A stretch of DNA of 64,000 bases from Amycolatopsis sacchari. Lineage in GTDB: Bacteria > Actinomycetota > Actinomycetes > Mycobacteriales > Pseudonocardiaceae. Positions 21,397-28,830 of this stretch are shown one piece after another (the first letter of the stretch is position 1; every line of letters begins with the position of its first letter). Where the stretch lies: the NCBI RefSeq assembly GCF_900114035.1, contig NZ_FORP01000002.1, positions 186,001 to 250,000 on the forward strand, read 5' to 3'. The notes below the pieces were generated by a model. That model was not told the DNA's origin and did not search any database. It saw only the letters and a program-made list of their open reading frames with translations. The translations under genes and the position numbers were made by a program.

Positions 21397-21453
21397 AGCG
21401 GGAGTTGGCCGTGATCGGCGATTCCCGCAGGCGCCCGCGCCCGGGGTGCTGAT

Positions 21454-21528
21454 CAGTTCATTGTGCCGCCGTTCGGCGGAACCGTCCGCTAGGCTCCTGC
21501 GTCAGACGGTCACCGTGGTGGGAGCGGG
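21454..21528 (+). repeat. 75-bp direct repeat, copy 2 (promoter-bearing)
   Basis: Exact copy of 20685-20759, 769 bases downstream. It ends 10 bases before the GTG of the 146-residue gene. Positions 21397-21453 between lipoprotein A and this repeat hold no gene. Confidence 0.9.
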
Positions 21529-21538
21529 GGAGGTAGCT

Positions 21539-21979
21539 GTGCTCGAAGCGGACGGAGGGGGCTTCTGGGAGCGGGCCCTCGGCGTGGAGCCCCAGCAGGG
21601 CGCGTACACCGTCTGGGGGTCCGACGGCATGATCGGCACGAAGGTGGCCGAAGCCGGCGGCGAGGGCGGGTTCGTCTTCCCGAGCATCGACGAGATGAAC
21701 GCCGTGCTCGGCATGTGGAAAGACCGCCAGGCGAGTATCACCAAGAAGAAGAACCTGATCGAGTTGGCCCGGGGCCAGCTGAGCCAGCTCGCCGACGACC
21801 CGGAGAGCCAGGGCTACCTCCGGCGGGCGCGGGAGTCGCTCGACCTGCTGTACAACCAGCACCAGTCGATGTTGGACTACGTCGGCAACTACATCCAAAA
21901 ACTGACCGACGCGACCAACGCGAAACAGGCCGACGAGGACGCGCACAAAGCCGCGTTCAAGGGCACTACGGAGAACTAG
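21539..21979 (+). CDS. Helical protein of a type VII secretion accessory locus, function unknown
   Basis: 146 residues; no family recognised with certainty. A Gly-rich N terminus (VLEADGGGFWERALG) is followed by charged, probably helical segments (about residues 60-140; IDEMNAVLGMWKDRQASITKKK, first 20 shown as IDEMNAVLGMWKDRQASITK, then two further helices), resembling the helical bundle size of Esp/Esx-type partners, but no WxG is present. GTG at 21539 with GGGGGAGG seven bases upstream. It precedes lipoprotein B by 8 bases and probably shares its operon. Confidence 0.75.
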   Translation: MLEADGGGFWERALGVEPQQGAYTVWGSDGMIGTKVAEAGGEGGFVFPSIDEMNAVLGMWKDRQASITKKKNLIELARGQLSQLADDPESQGYLRRARESLDLLYNQHQSMLDYVGNYIQKLTDATNAKQADEDAHKAAFKGTTEN

Positions 21980-21987
21980 TCAGCGTG

Positions 21988-22590
21988 ATGAAGCGGCCTC
22001 TCGCGATAACCACCGGCATCGTCGCGCTTTCGCTCGCGCTCCTTTCGGGCTGCTCCCAGCCACAGGCCGGAAATCCGGCTCCGTCGCCGACCTCGTCGGG
22101 AGCCGCCTCCGCCGCGCCGCGCGTCTCGAACCCGCTGGACCCCAGCGCCTACGTCGGCCGCCCATGTGACCTGGTGCCACCGCAGCTGGTGTCCCAGCTC
22201 GGCTTCAGCGATCCGACCCCCACCGACGCCGACAGCCCGTTCGGGCCGGGATGCGGTTGGATCGACGTCAGCGGGGCGAAGCCGAAGAACCTGAGCGTCG
22301 GGCTCCAGATACTCCGGGGCGAGCGCAACGGCGGTCTGTCCGCCGTTTACCGGACCCGCGACGCCGGTGGCTACGCGTACGCCGATCCCACCGACCTTTC
22401 CGGATATCCGGCGGTCTTCGCCGACACCCAGGACCGGCGTGCACAGGGGAAGTGCTCGGTGTACGTGGGAATCGCGGACGATCTCACGTTCAGCGCGGGA
22501 GTCGACGGCTACTCCGGGCAGCAGGATTCGTGTGCTGCGGCCGAGCAGGTCGCGGCCGCCGTGATCACCACCTTGCAGGGGGGCTCGTGA
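21988..22590 (+). CDS. DUF3558-family lipoprotein, copy B
   Basis: 200-residue lipoprotein: signal peptide with lipobox LLSGC (Cys22), Pro/Ser/Thr linker, DUF3558 domain with RPCDLVPP, GPGCGWIDV and SCAAAEQV. It ends in the same 28 residues as copy A (DGYSGQQDSCAAAEQ and onwards), while the middle has diverged. That pattern suggests recent gene conversion or selection on the C terminus. Its stop is one base before the PPE-like gene. A GTG three bases upstream is an alternative start. Confidence 0.87.
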   Translation: MKRPLAITTGIVALSLALLSGCSQPQAGNPAPSPTSSGAASAAPRVSNPLDPSAYVGRPCDLVPPQLVSQLGFSDPTPTDADSPFGPGCGWIDVSGAKPKNLSVGLQILRGERNGGLSAVYRTRDAGGYAYADPTDLSGYPAVFADTQDRRAQGKCSVYVGIADDLTFSAGVDGYSGQQDSCAAAEQVAAAVITTLQGGS

Positions 22591-22591
22591 A

Positions 22592-23932
22592 ATGGGGATG
22601 AACGGGACCGAGGTCTACCACAACTTCACGCAGGGCAGCTCGCAGTCGCTTCAGGCGGCGGCTCAGGCCGTGCAGCAGCTGGCCAGTGAGTACGAGCAGG
22701 AAGCGACCGCGATCCGCGACCTGCAGAACCGCATGAACGCCGCCTGGACCGGCAGCTCGGGGAACGCCGCGTACGCCGGTGCCAACCCGCTCGCGCAGGC
22801 GTTCACCGACTCCGCCGAGCCGCTGGTCATCACCAACGCCTCGATGAGCGTTCAGTCCGACCTGTTCGAGAACGCCCGCTCGAACGTCGTCCCCGTCCCG
22901 CCCGCGCCCGAGAAGCCCAGCGGGTGGAACCTCGCCTTCAAGTCGGCCATCCCGATCGTCGGGCCGTCGCTTGCGGTGAGCGACGTCAAGTCGTACCAGG
23001 AAGGCATGGCGAAGACCAACGCGGCCAACGAGAACAACGTCCGCGTCATGGAGCAGTACAGCTCGGCCACCGGTGACACACGCGGCCGCATCCCGACCGA
23101 CTACAAGGTGCTGCCCACCGACACAGCCTCCATCAGCCTCGGCTCGTCGAGCGTCACCCACGTCGGTTCCATCGGCTCCGGGTACACCGACGTCACCCGG
23201 GCCTCGTCGTCCACGGCCTATTCCTCCGTGGGCAGCCCGCAGGGCGGCGGTCCCGTCAGCGCGCCCCCGACCTTGAGCGGTGCCGCGCCGGTCAACACGC
23301 CCCACGTGCAGACCGGCGGCAACCCCGGGCCCGTCAGCGCGCCGCCGAACCTGTCCGGCACCGGCCCGAACACGGGCGGCGGCACCGGTACGAGCGCGTA
23401 CGTGCCGAACGTTTCCGGCGGCTACGACAACACCCGGCGCCCCGGCCCCACGCCCAACCGCGGCACCACCTCCACAGGCACCGGTGGCGGGCGTGGCAGC
23501 GCCGCGAACCGGCTGTACGACGACGAGAACCGTCGCACCACAGGCCGCGGGAGCAGCGCGGCCGAAGAGCGGCTCGGGCGTGGCAGCGCGTCCGAACGAC
23601 TCGCACGCGGCGGCAGCGGCGAAGGACGTCTCGGCAGCGGCGAGGGTCGGCTCGGCAGTGGCGAAGGGCGCCTCGGCAGCGGTGAGGGCCGCCTGGGCGC
23701 GGGCAAGAGCAGCGGAGCGGGCAACCTCGCCAGCGCGGCGTCCGCCGAGGAAGCGGCCGCGAGCCGGAACGCGGCCCGCAGCGCGAACGGCGCCCCGATG
23801 GGCGCGGCCGGGCAGCGCGGGCGCGGCGAGGAGGACGAGGAGCACCAGCGTCCCGACTACCTCGTCGAGGCCGATCCCGACTCGATCTTCGGCACCGACG
23901 TCCGCACGACTCCGCCGGTCATCGGCGAATAG
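22592..23932 (+). CDS. PPE-like/WXG-type VII secretion substrate with Gly-rich tail
   Basis: 446 residues. The N-terminal helical hairpin (about 1-150) includes NRMNAAWTGSSG, a WxG turn (W54-T-G), as in PPE/WXG100 proteins. Residues 200-400 are low-complexity Gly/Ser/Pro with four tandem GSGEGRL heptads (341-368). The C terminus DPDSIFGTDVRTTPPVIGE is a conserved-looking tail. It has no signal peptide. Immediately followed by an EspG-type chaperone, it is probably an ESX-exported surface or secreted protein. No EccA-E machinery lies in the window. Confidence 0.82.
   Translation: MGMNGTEVYHNFTQGSSQSLQAAAQAVQQLASEYEQEATAIRDLQNRMNAAWTGSSGNAAYAGANPLAQAFTDSAEPLVITNASMSVQSDLFENARSNVVPVPPAPEKPSGWNLAFKSAIPIVGPSLAVSDVKSYQEGMAKTNAANENNVRVMEQYSSATGDTRGRIPTDYKVLPTDTASISLGSSSVTHVGSIGSGYTDVTRASSSTAYSSVGSPQGGGPVSAPPTLSGAAPVNTPHVQTGGNPGPVSAPPNLSGTGPNTGGGTGTSAYVPNVSGGYDNTRRPGPTPNRGTTSTGTGGGRGSAANRLYDDENRRTTGRGSSAAEERLGRGSASERLARGGSGEGRLGSGEGRLGSGEGRLGSGEGRLGAGKSSGAGNLASAASAEEAAASRNAARSANGAPMGAAGQRGRGEEDEEHQRPDYLVEADPDSIFGTDVRTTPPVIGE
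23612..23695 (+). repeat. Four in-frame 21-bp repeats (GSGEGRL)
   Basis: Four tandem 21-base units inside the PPE-like gene, each coding GSGEGRL, with mostly synonymous differences between units. Copy number could vary by slippage or recombination without loss of frame. Confidence 0.9.
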
Positions 23933-23934
23933 CC

Positions 23935-24681
23935 ATGCCCGCCGTCCGCAGTGACTACCTGTCCCTGCCGCTCGACGCGCTCGCGGGCGCCGTCGAGCGG
24001 GAGAAGGCGGGCACGCTCCACCTCGTCCTGCGGCCCGAACCCCTGTGGCTACCGGACGACGAGAAGCGCGCGGCCGAACGGCGCATGCTGGAGTCGCTCG
24101 ACGCGGCCGGCCTGCTGGACCGCCAAGGCCGCCTCGACGTCGAGTTCCTCGACTGGCTTCCGTTGCTCACCAACGCTTCCGTCGAGTACTACGGCTGGGT
24201 CCACGACGGCCGTCGCACCTACGGGGTCCTCGCCGCGGCCCGCGGGCTGCAGGGCATCGTCGCCGTGCGGGTGGACGACGGGATCGCGCTCAAGCCCGTC
24301 CACCGCGACCGGCTGGCCGAATCACTCGTGGCCGAGCTGCCCGACGTGCGGCCCGGCGGCGGGCGCCCACTCGTGATCCGCGTCGCCGAGCTGGAGGAAG
24401 CCGGCCGCGAAGACCGCATCCCCAGCTGGGACATCCGCGACCTCGTCAACGTGTTGCAGCGCCCGGTGAGCGGCACCGGCGAGCTGTACGTCGCGCACCG
24501 CGACGAGCTGAACCGCTACCACCAGCTCGACACCCCGCTGCACTACGCCGACACCGACTGGGGCCGCTACCTCAACTACGCCACCGGCACCGGCAGCGAC
24601 GCCCAGATCTACCTCGCGCCGGGTCACCCCACGGCGATCATCGAACACCTGCGGAAGCTGGAGCAGACCCTCCCGAGCTGA
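23935..24681 (+). CDS. EspG-family ESX secretion-associated chaperone
   Basis: 248 residues matching the EspG fold pattern: N-terminal LPLDALAGAVEREKAGTLH, a central WVHDGRRTYGVLAAARG, and C-terminal YLNYATGTGSDAQIYLAPG. EspG proteins bind the helical tip of cognate PPE proteins and deliver them to the type VII secretion system. The gene begins two bases after the PPE-like gene, which supports a chaperone-substrate pair. Its 3' end overlaps the convergent FAD monooxygenase gene by 44 bases. Confidence 0.88.
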   Translation: MPAVRSDYLSLPLDALAGAVEREKAGTLHLVLRPEPLWLPDDEKRAAERRMLESLDAAGLLDRQGRLDVEFLDWLPLLTNASVEYYGWVHDGRRTYGVLAAARGLQGIVAVRVDDGIALKPVHRDRLAESLVAELPDVRPGGGRPLVIRVAELEEAGREDRIPSWDIRDLVNVLQRPVSGTGELYVAHRDELNRYHQLDTPLHYADTDWGRYLNYATGTGSDAQIYLAPGHPTAIIEHLRKLEQTLPS

Positions 24682-26167
24682 CGGGCGCACCGAACCACGT
24701 CCGGAAAGCGCTTTCCAGGCCCGCCTGTCCCCCGTCGCCCGCCCAGGCGACGAAACCGTCCGGCCGGACCAGCACCGCGGACAGCTCCGGATGAGTGGTG
24801 CACTTCGCGCTCAGCACCCGCACCCGAGGCGCCCACCCGGCCGCCAGCCGCCGCAGTTCCGCCGAATCGGCCAGGTCCAACAGCACCCCGCGACCGTCGT
24901 GGCAGTGCTCGCCGAACCGGCTGCCCTCGGCGAACTCGAAGTCCGGCGCACTGGAGCCGACGAGCTCGTGCTCCCCCTCGATCGGGTAGCGGTGCAGCAT
25001 CCCGGATACCTTCCGCGCCACGTAGGTGGCCCCGTCCCGCGTCGCGAGCAGGTCCGCCACCACGTTCCGCAACGCCTTCGTGCGCGGGTCCGTCCGCATC
25101 AACGCCACCTGCGCCCGCGTCCACTCGAGCACCCACTCCCCGATCGGGTGCCGCTCCGCGGTGTAGGTGTCCAGCAGCCCTTCCGGCGCCCAGCCCCGCA
25201 CCGTCGCCCCGAGCTTCCAGCCCAGGTTCACCGCGTCACCGATGCCGAGGTTGAGCCCCTGCCCGCCGAACGGCGAGTGCACGTGTGCCGCGTCGCCCGC
25301 CAGCAGCACCCGGCCACGCAGGTACGTCGAGGCCTGCCGGGCGTTGTCCGTGAACCGGGTCGCCGAGTGCACGGCCGTCACGCGAACGTCCACACCGGAC
25401 ACTCGGCGCAGGCTCTCCTCCAGTTCCAGGGCCGTGACCGGGGTCGTCCGGTCGTCCGGCGCGCCTGACTCGACCGTGAGGATGCGGCCGGGGACCGGGC
25501 CGTGCACGTAGATCCCCCGGTCCGTCCGGTTCCAGCCCGGCTTCAGCGCCTCCTCGCCGGTCAGCTCCACCAGGGCCTGCCTGCCGGTGATCTCCGGGTC
25601 CGTGCCGGGGAAGTCGAAGCCGGCCAGCTTCCGCACCAGACTCCGCCCGCCGTCGCAGCCGACGAGCCAGCCCGCCCGCACGGACTCCTCACCCAGCCGC
25701 ACGGTGACGCCCGATTCATCCGCGTCGAAGCCGGTGAGTTCGGTGCCCCTGCGCAACTCCACGCCCAGTTCACGCACCTTGTCCGCGAGCACCGTCTCGA
25801 TCGCCTGCTGTCCCACGGGCAGCAGCCGCATCGCCGGTCCGGCGTCGCGGAGACCACCCACATCCACCAGGTCGGCGTCCACCATCAGTCCCGCGAAGTG
25901 CCCGGCGATCCTCGGCATCGCCTTCGGCTTCCCCTGGAACGCGGCGATCCGCTCGAACGCCCGGCGCTGGTGTTCCTCCAGCGCCGCCCACAGGCCCCGC
26001 CGGTAGAACGCCTCGGCGGTGGGCACGTTGATCGAGCCCGCCTTGATCGTCTGGTCCACTTCGGACAGTCGCTCGACCACGAGCACCCGCACGTCGGCGA
26101 GCCTCAGCTCGAGCGCCAGCATCAACCCCACCGGGCCGCCCCCGGCCACCACCACGTCGAAGTCCAT
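24638..26167 (-). CDS. FAD-dependent aromatic hydroxylase/monooxygenase
   Basis: 509 residues of the PHBH-type class A flavoprotein family. GGGPVGLMLALEL (residues 8-20), VGCDGGRSLVRKLAG (about 150), and GRVLLAGDAAHVHSPFGGQGLNLG (GDAAH near 280) are the three FAD/NADPH signatures. The C-terminal thioredoxin-like extension is typical of polyketide hydroxylases and rifampicin monooxygenase relatives. ATG at 26167; probably leaderless, since TATAAG (-10) ends 10 bases upstream. Divergent from a TetR regulator, which likely controls it. The substrate could be an aromatic compound or an antibiotic. Confidence 0.9.
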   Translation of the reverse strand: MDFDVVVAGGGPVGLMLALELRLADVRVLVVERLSEVDQTIKAGSINVPTAEAFYRRGLWAALEEHQRRAFERIAAFQGKPKAMPRIAGHFAGLMVDADLVDVGGLRDAGPAMRLLPVGQQAIETVLADKVRELGVELRRGTELTGFDADESGVTVRLGEESVRAGWLVGCDGGRSLVRKLAGFDFPGTDPEITGRQALVELTGEEALKPGWNRTDRGIYVHGPVPGRILTVESGAPDDRTTPVTALELEESLRRVSGVDVRVTAVHSATRFTDNARQASTYLRGRVLLAGDAAHVHSPFGGQGLNLGIGDAVNLGWKLGATVRGWAPEGLLDTYTAERHPIGEWVLEWTRAQVALMRTDPRTKALRNVVADLLATRDGATYVARKVSGMLHRYPIEGEHELVGSSAPDFEFAEGSRFGEHCHDGRGVLLDLADSAELRRLAAGWAPRVRVLSAKCTTHPELSAVLVRPDGFVAWAGDGGQAGLESAFRTWFGAPVSSGGSAPASAGVR

Positions 26168-26171
26168 GCCG

Positions 26172-26210
26172 CCAAACTTATACCGAGTCAAAGTTTTGGT
26201 CCAGTAAAAT
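26172..26210. promoter_or_regulatory. Overlapping divergent promoters with inverted repeat (TetR operator candidate)
   Basis: An AT-rich island. CCAAACTT (26172-26179) and AAGTTTTGG (26191-26199) form an inverted repeat with one unpaired base. TATAAG on the minus strand (26182-26177) is the monooxygenase -10; TAAAAT (26205-26210) is the TetR-gene -10. Neither gene has a ribosome-binding site, so both transcripts are probably leaderless. A bound TetR dimer would cover both promoters. Confidence 0.6.
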
Positions 26211-26211
26211 T

Positions 26212-26826
26212 ATGCGCATGGGGCTCCGCGAGCAGAAGAAGCAGGCCACGCGACGGCACATCTCCGACGTGGCGAGCATGTTGTTCCTGCGCCGGGGCTT
26301 CGACAACGTCACGGTCGCCGAGGTCGCCGAAGCGGCGGGCGTGTCGAAGATGACGGTGTTCAACTACTTCCCGCGCAAGGAGGACCTGTTCCTCGACCGG
26401 CACGCCGACCGTCTGCGGGACCTGGAGCAGGTGATCCGCGCCCGGCCGGAAGGCGAATCACCGGTCGCGGCGCTGCGGCGTTACCAGCACGAACTGCTGG
26501 CGCAGCGGCACCCGCTGTCCGCGACGGTGCCGGGGGTGGTCCACTTCGCGCGCGTGGTGGAGGCGAGTCCGGCGCTGCGTGGCCGGGTGCTCGAACAGTC
26601 GCGCGAGATCGCGGAGACGCTGAACACGCTGCTGGCCGAGGAGTTCGCCCCACTGGACGCCGAACTCATGGCGAACCTGCTCGCCGCCGCGCTGGAAACG
26701 ATCTACCGGCACGCCACGAACCGCATGCTCGCGGGCGCCGACCCCGACGAGGTGTACCGCGACCAGCCCGCGGTGGTGGACCGGGCCTTCGATCTGGTGG
26801 AGCGGGGACTGGGGGCGGTTGGGTGA
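26212..26826 (+). CDS. TetR/AcrR-family transcriptional regulator
   Basis: 204 residues. N-terminal helix-turn-helix (residues 8-55; VAEVAEAAGVSKMTVFNYFPRK) and a variable ligand-binding domain. The -10 box TAAAAT ends two bases before the first ATG (26212), so the leaderless start is more likely the second ATG at 26218 (MGLREQKKQ). Divergent from the FAD monooxygenase with a 44-base intergenic gap, so it probably represses that gene and itself until an aromatic ligand binds. Confidence 0.9.
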   Translation: MRMGLREQKKQATRRHISDVASMLFLRRGFDNVTVAEVAEAAGVSKMTVFNYFPRKEDLFLDRHADRLRDLEQVIRARPEGESPVAALRRYQHELLAQRHPLSATVPGVVHFARVVEASPALRGRVLEQSREIAETLNTLLAEEFAPLDAELMANLLAAALETIYRHATNRMLAGADPDEVYRDQPAVVDRAFDLVERGLGAVG

Positions 26827-27388
26827 CCCGGGGGGTTGAGGGGCGGAGCGGCGGGGCGGCGGCGCCGGGCGGCACCACCGGCGGGGCTGCGCGAGGCGGC
26901 GGCGCGGGCTAGCGGCGGGGCAATGCGGCGCAGCGGCGCAGCGGCGCGGCGGCGCGGCGGCGCGGCGGCGCGGCGGCGCGGGCCAGCGACGGAGCCGCGA
27001 GGCGCCAGGCGGGGGTGGCGCGACACCAGCGGGGAGTGGCGCGCGGGCGGTGCCAGCGGCAGGAAGTGCGGAGGTGAGTGGCGGCGCGGTGCGACGGGCA
27101 CCGAGGCCGCCGCGGCGCCCCTTGAGCGGCTGGTGGCGCGGTGAGGCGAGGCGGGCGTGATGTGAGGCGGCCGCGCGCCACCGGCGGCGCAACACCCTGC
27201 GGCCACCCTGAGTAACGGCAGGAAATGCCGCAGTGCGAGCCAGTGGGTGGCCGTTGGGGTGTCGCAGGGGACAGGAGCGCCACGGGCGACGACGCAACGC
27301 CCTGCGGCGGTGCCGCGGCCACGCGAGGCAACAGAAACCACCCTGGCCCAGCCCGGTCGCCCGCCCCGCAAGCGCTTTCCGGAGCGCC
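26827..27388. other. Gene desert of low-complexity GC-rich DNA
   Basis: 562 bases without a credible gene. The long open frames here are artefacts of extreme GC content: Arg/Ala/Pro-rich translations, no family match, no ribosome site. The first half is dominated by GCGG/GCGC runs including an 8-bp tandem array. Near 27371, AGCGCTTTCC and a nearby complement could fold downstream of the CoxD-like stop. It separates the TetR gene from the end of the pca/mocA/coxD operon. Confidence 0.75.
26941..26980. repeat. Five tandem copies of GCGGCGCG
   Basis: Five exact contiguous copies of the 8-base unit GCGGCGCG, preceded by two or three related units ending in CAG (26925-26940). An 8-base period cannot be a coding repeat of constant frame. 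Confidence 0.92.
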
Positions 27389-28258
27389 TCAGGCCAGGAG
27401 GGCGTCGAGCTTTGCGCGGACGCGTTCCATGTCCTCGGTGTACTTCAGCACCGCGCCGAGGGTGCGCGCGGCTGCCTCCACGTCCAGCTCGTCCCGGCCC
27501 AATGCCAGCAGCGCCTGCGCCCAGTCCAGCGACTCCGCCACCCCGGGCGGCTTCAGCAGCTCCAGCTCCCGCAGCCGCCGCACGGCCACCGACACCTGCG
27601 TCGCCAGGCGCTCGCCGATGCCGGGCAGGCGACGGCGCAGGATGGCGACCTCGCGAGCCAGATCCGGGTGCTCCAGCCAGTGGTACAGGCACCGGCGCTT
27701 CAACGCGTCATGCACCTCGCGGGTGCGGTTCGACGTGAGGATCACCAGCGGCGGCTGCTCCGCCCGCACCTCCCCGTACTCCGGGATCGTCACGGCGTTC
27801 TCGTCGAGCAGCTGCAGCAGGAACGCCTCGAACTCGTCGTCCGCGCGGTCGATCTCGTCCACCAGGAGCACGCACGGCGCGGTCGTCAGCGCCTTCAGCA
27901 ACGGCCGCGCCAGCAGGAACCGCTCGGTGTACAGCGACTGCTCCGCCGCCTCCACGTCCAGGCTCTCGCTGCCCGCTTCGAGCGCGCGCAGGTGCAGCAG
28001 CTGCCGCGGGAAATCCCACTCGTACAGCGCCTGCGCCGCGTCGATGCCCTCGTGGCACTGCAGGCGGATCAGCGGCAGCTCCAGCGAGCGCGAAAGGGCG
28101 ACCGCGAGCGACGTCTTCCCCGTGCCGGGCTCGCCCTCGCAGAACAGCGGACGCTGCATGCGCAGGGCGAGGAACGCGGCCGTGGCGACACCTTCGTCAG
28201 CGAGGTAGCCGGCGCTCTCGAGCGTCTGCGCCAGCTGTTCGGGAGAGTTGACCGTCAC
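27389..28258 (-). CDS. MoxR-family AAA+ ATPase, CoxD-like
   Basis: 289 residues. Walker A GEPGTGKTSLAVAL (about 41-54), Walker B CVLLVDEIDRADDEFE (about 128), sensor 1 LVILTSNRTRE. MoxR/CoxD ATPases act as chaperones with a VWA partner; CoxD is needed for insertion of S/Cu or for Mo-centre maturation in CO dehydrogenase. Its VWA partner is probably the CoxE-like protein at 19578-20684. The GTG start overlaps the MocA-like stop as GTGA, placing it at the very end of the pca operon. Confidence 0.9.
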   Translation of the reverse strand: MTVNSPEQLAQTLESAGYLADEGVATAAFLALRMQRPLFCEGEPGTGKTSLAVALSRSLELPLIRLQCHEGIDAAQALYEWDFPRQLLHLRALEAGSESLDVEAAEQSLYTERFLLARPLLKALTTAPCVLLVDEIDRADDEFEAFLLQLLDENAVTIPEYGEVRAEQPPLVILTSNRTREVHDALKRRCLYHWLEHPDLAREVAILRRRLPGIGERLATQVSVAVRRLRELELLKPPGVAESLDWAQALLALGRDELDVEAAARTLGAVLKYTEDMERVRAKLDALLA

Positions 28259-28830
28259 GGTTCCACCCTACGGTGCAGATCGGCCGGAGTGTCCACGTCG
28301 AAGCCACTGCCGAGATCACCGCACTCGATCAGACGCACGTCCTGCCGCGGCGCGAGCCAGTCCCGGGCACCGCGATCGCCCCGGGCGCTGTCAGCGATCT
28401 CGGTCCACCAGCGGCGTCCGAAAAGCACCGGATGTCCTGGTTTGCCGTCGTACGCCGCGCGCGCCACTACTTCCGGCGACGCGAGCGCGGCCAGCCGGGC
28501 GATCACGCGGGCGTCCACCTTGGGCAGGTCGACGAGGTGCACCAGCACCGCGTCCGCCTCCGGCAGCGCCCGCAGCCCGGCCCGCAGCGACGCACCCATG
28601 CCCGTCTCCCAGTCCTCGGCGTGCACGGCGAGCGACCGGTCCGGCAACAGCGCCCGCACGTCGTCGGCCTGAGCGCCCACAACCACGCGCACGGGCTCGC
28701 ACCCGCCCTCCGCCAACGCCCGCAACGCGCGGCGCACCAACGGTTCCCCGTCGAGTTCGACGAGTGCCTTCGGCCGCCCGAAACGCCTGCCCGCGCCCGC
28801 GGCGAGCAGCAGACCCGCGCAGCTACCCAC
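28255..28830 (-). CDS. MocA-like molybdenum cofactor nucleotidyltransferase
   Basis: 191 residues of the MobA-like NTP-transferase fold. The N terminus GLLLAAGAGRRFGRPKALVELDGEP carries the nucleotide loop (AAGAGRRFGRPK); DLP near 102 coordinates metal. MocA attaches CMP to molybdopterin, giving the MCD cofactor of CO-dehydrogenase and PaoABC-type enzymes, both of which occur in this window. The GTG at 28830 overlaps the IclR stop by 8 bases and the stop overlaps coxD by 4. Specificity for CTP rather than another NTP is inferred from context. Confidence 0.85.
   Translation of the reverse strand: MGSCAGLLLAAGAGRRFGRPKALVELDGEPLVRRALRALAEGGCEPVRVVVGAQADDVRALLPDRSLAVHAEDWETGMGASLRAGLRALPEADAVLVHLVDLPKVDARVIARLAALASPEVVARAAYDGKPGHPVLFGRRWWTEIADSARGDRGARDWLAPRQDVRLIECGDLGSGFDVDTPADLHRRVEP

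Noticed and set aside
26458-27692. Long minus-strand open frames across the 26.8-27.4 kb desert
   Set aside because: Arg/Ala/Pro-rich, run through the 8-bp repeat and antisense to the TetR and CoxD-like genes; no ribosome site and no recognisable domain.
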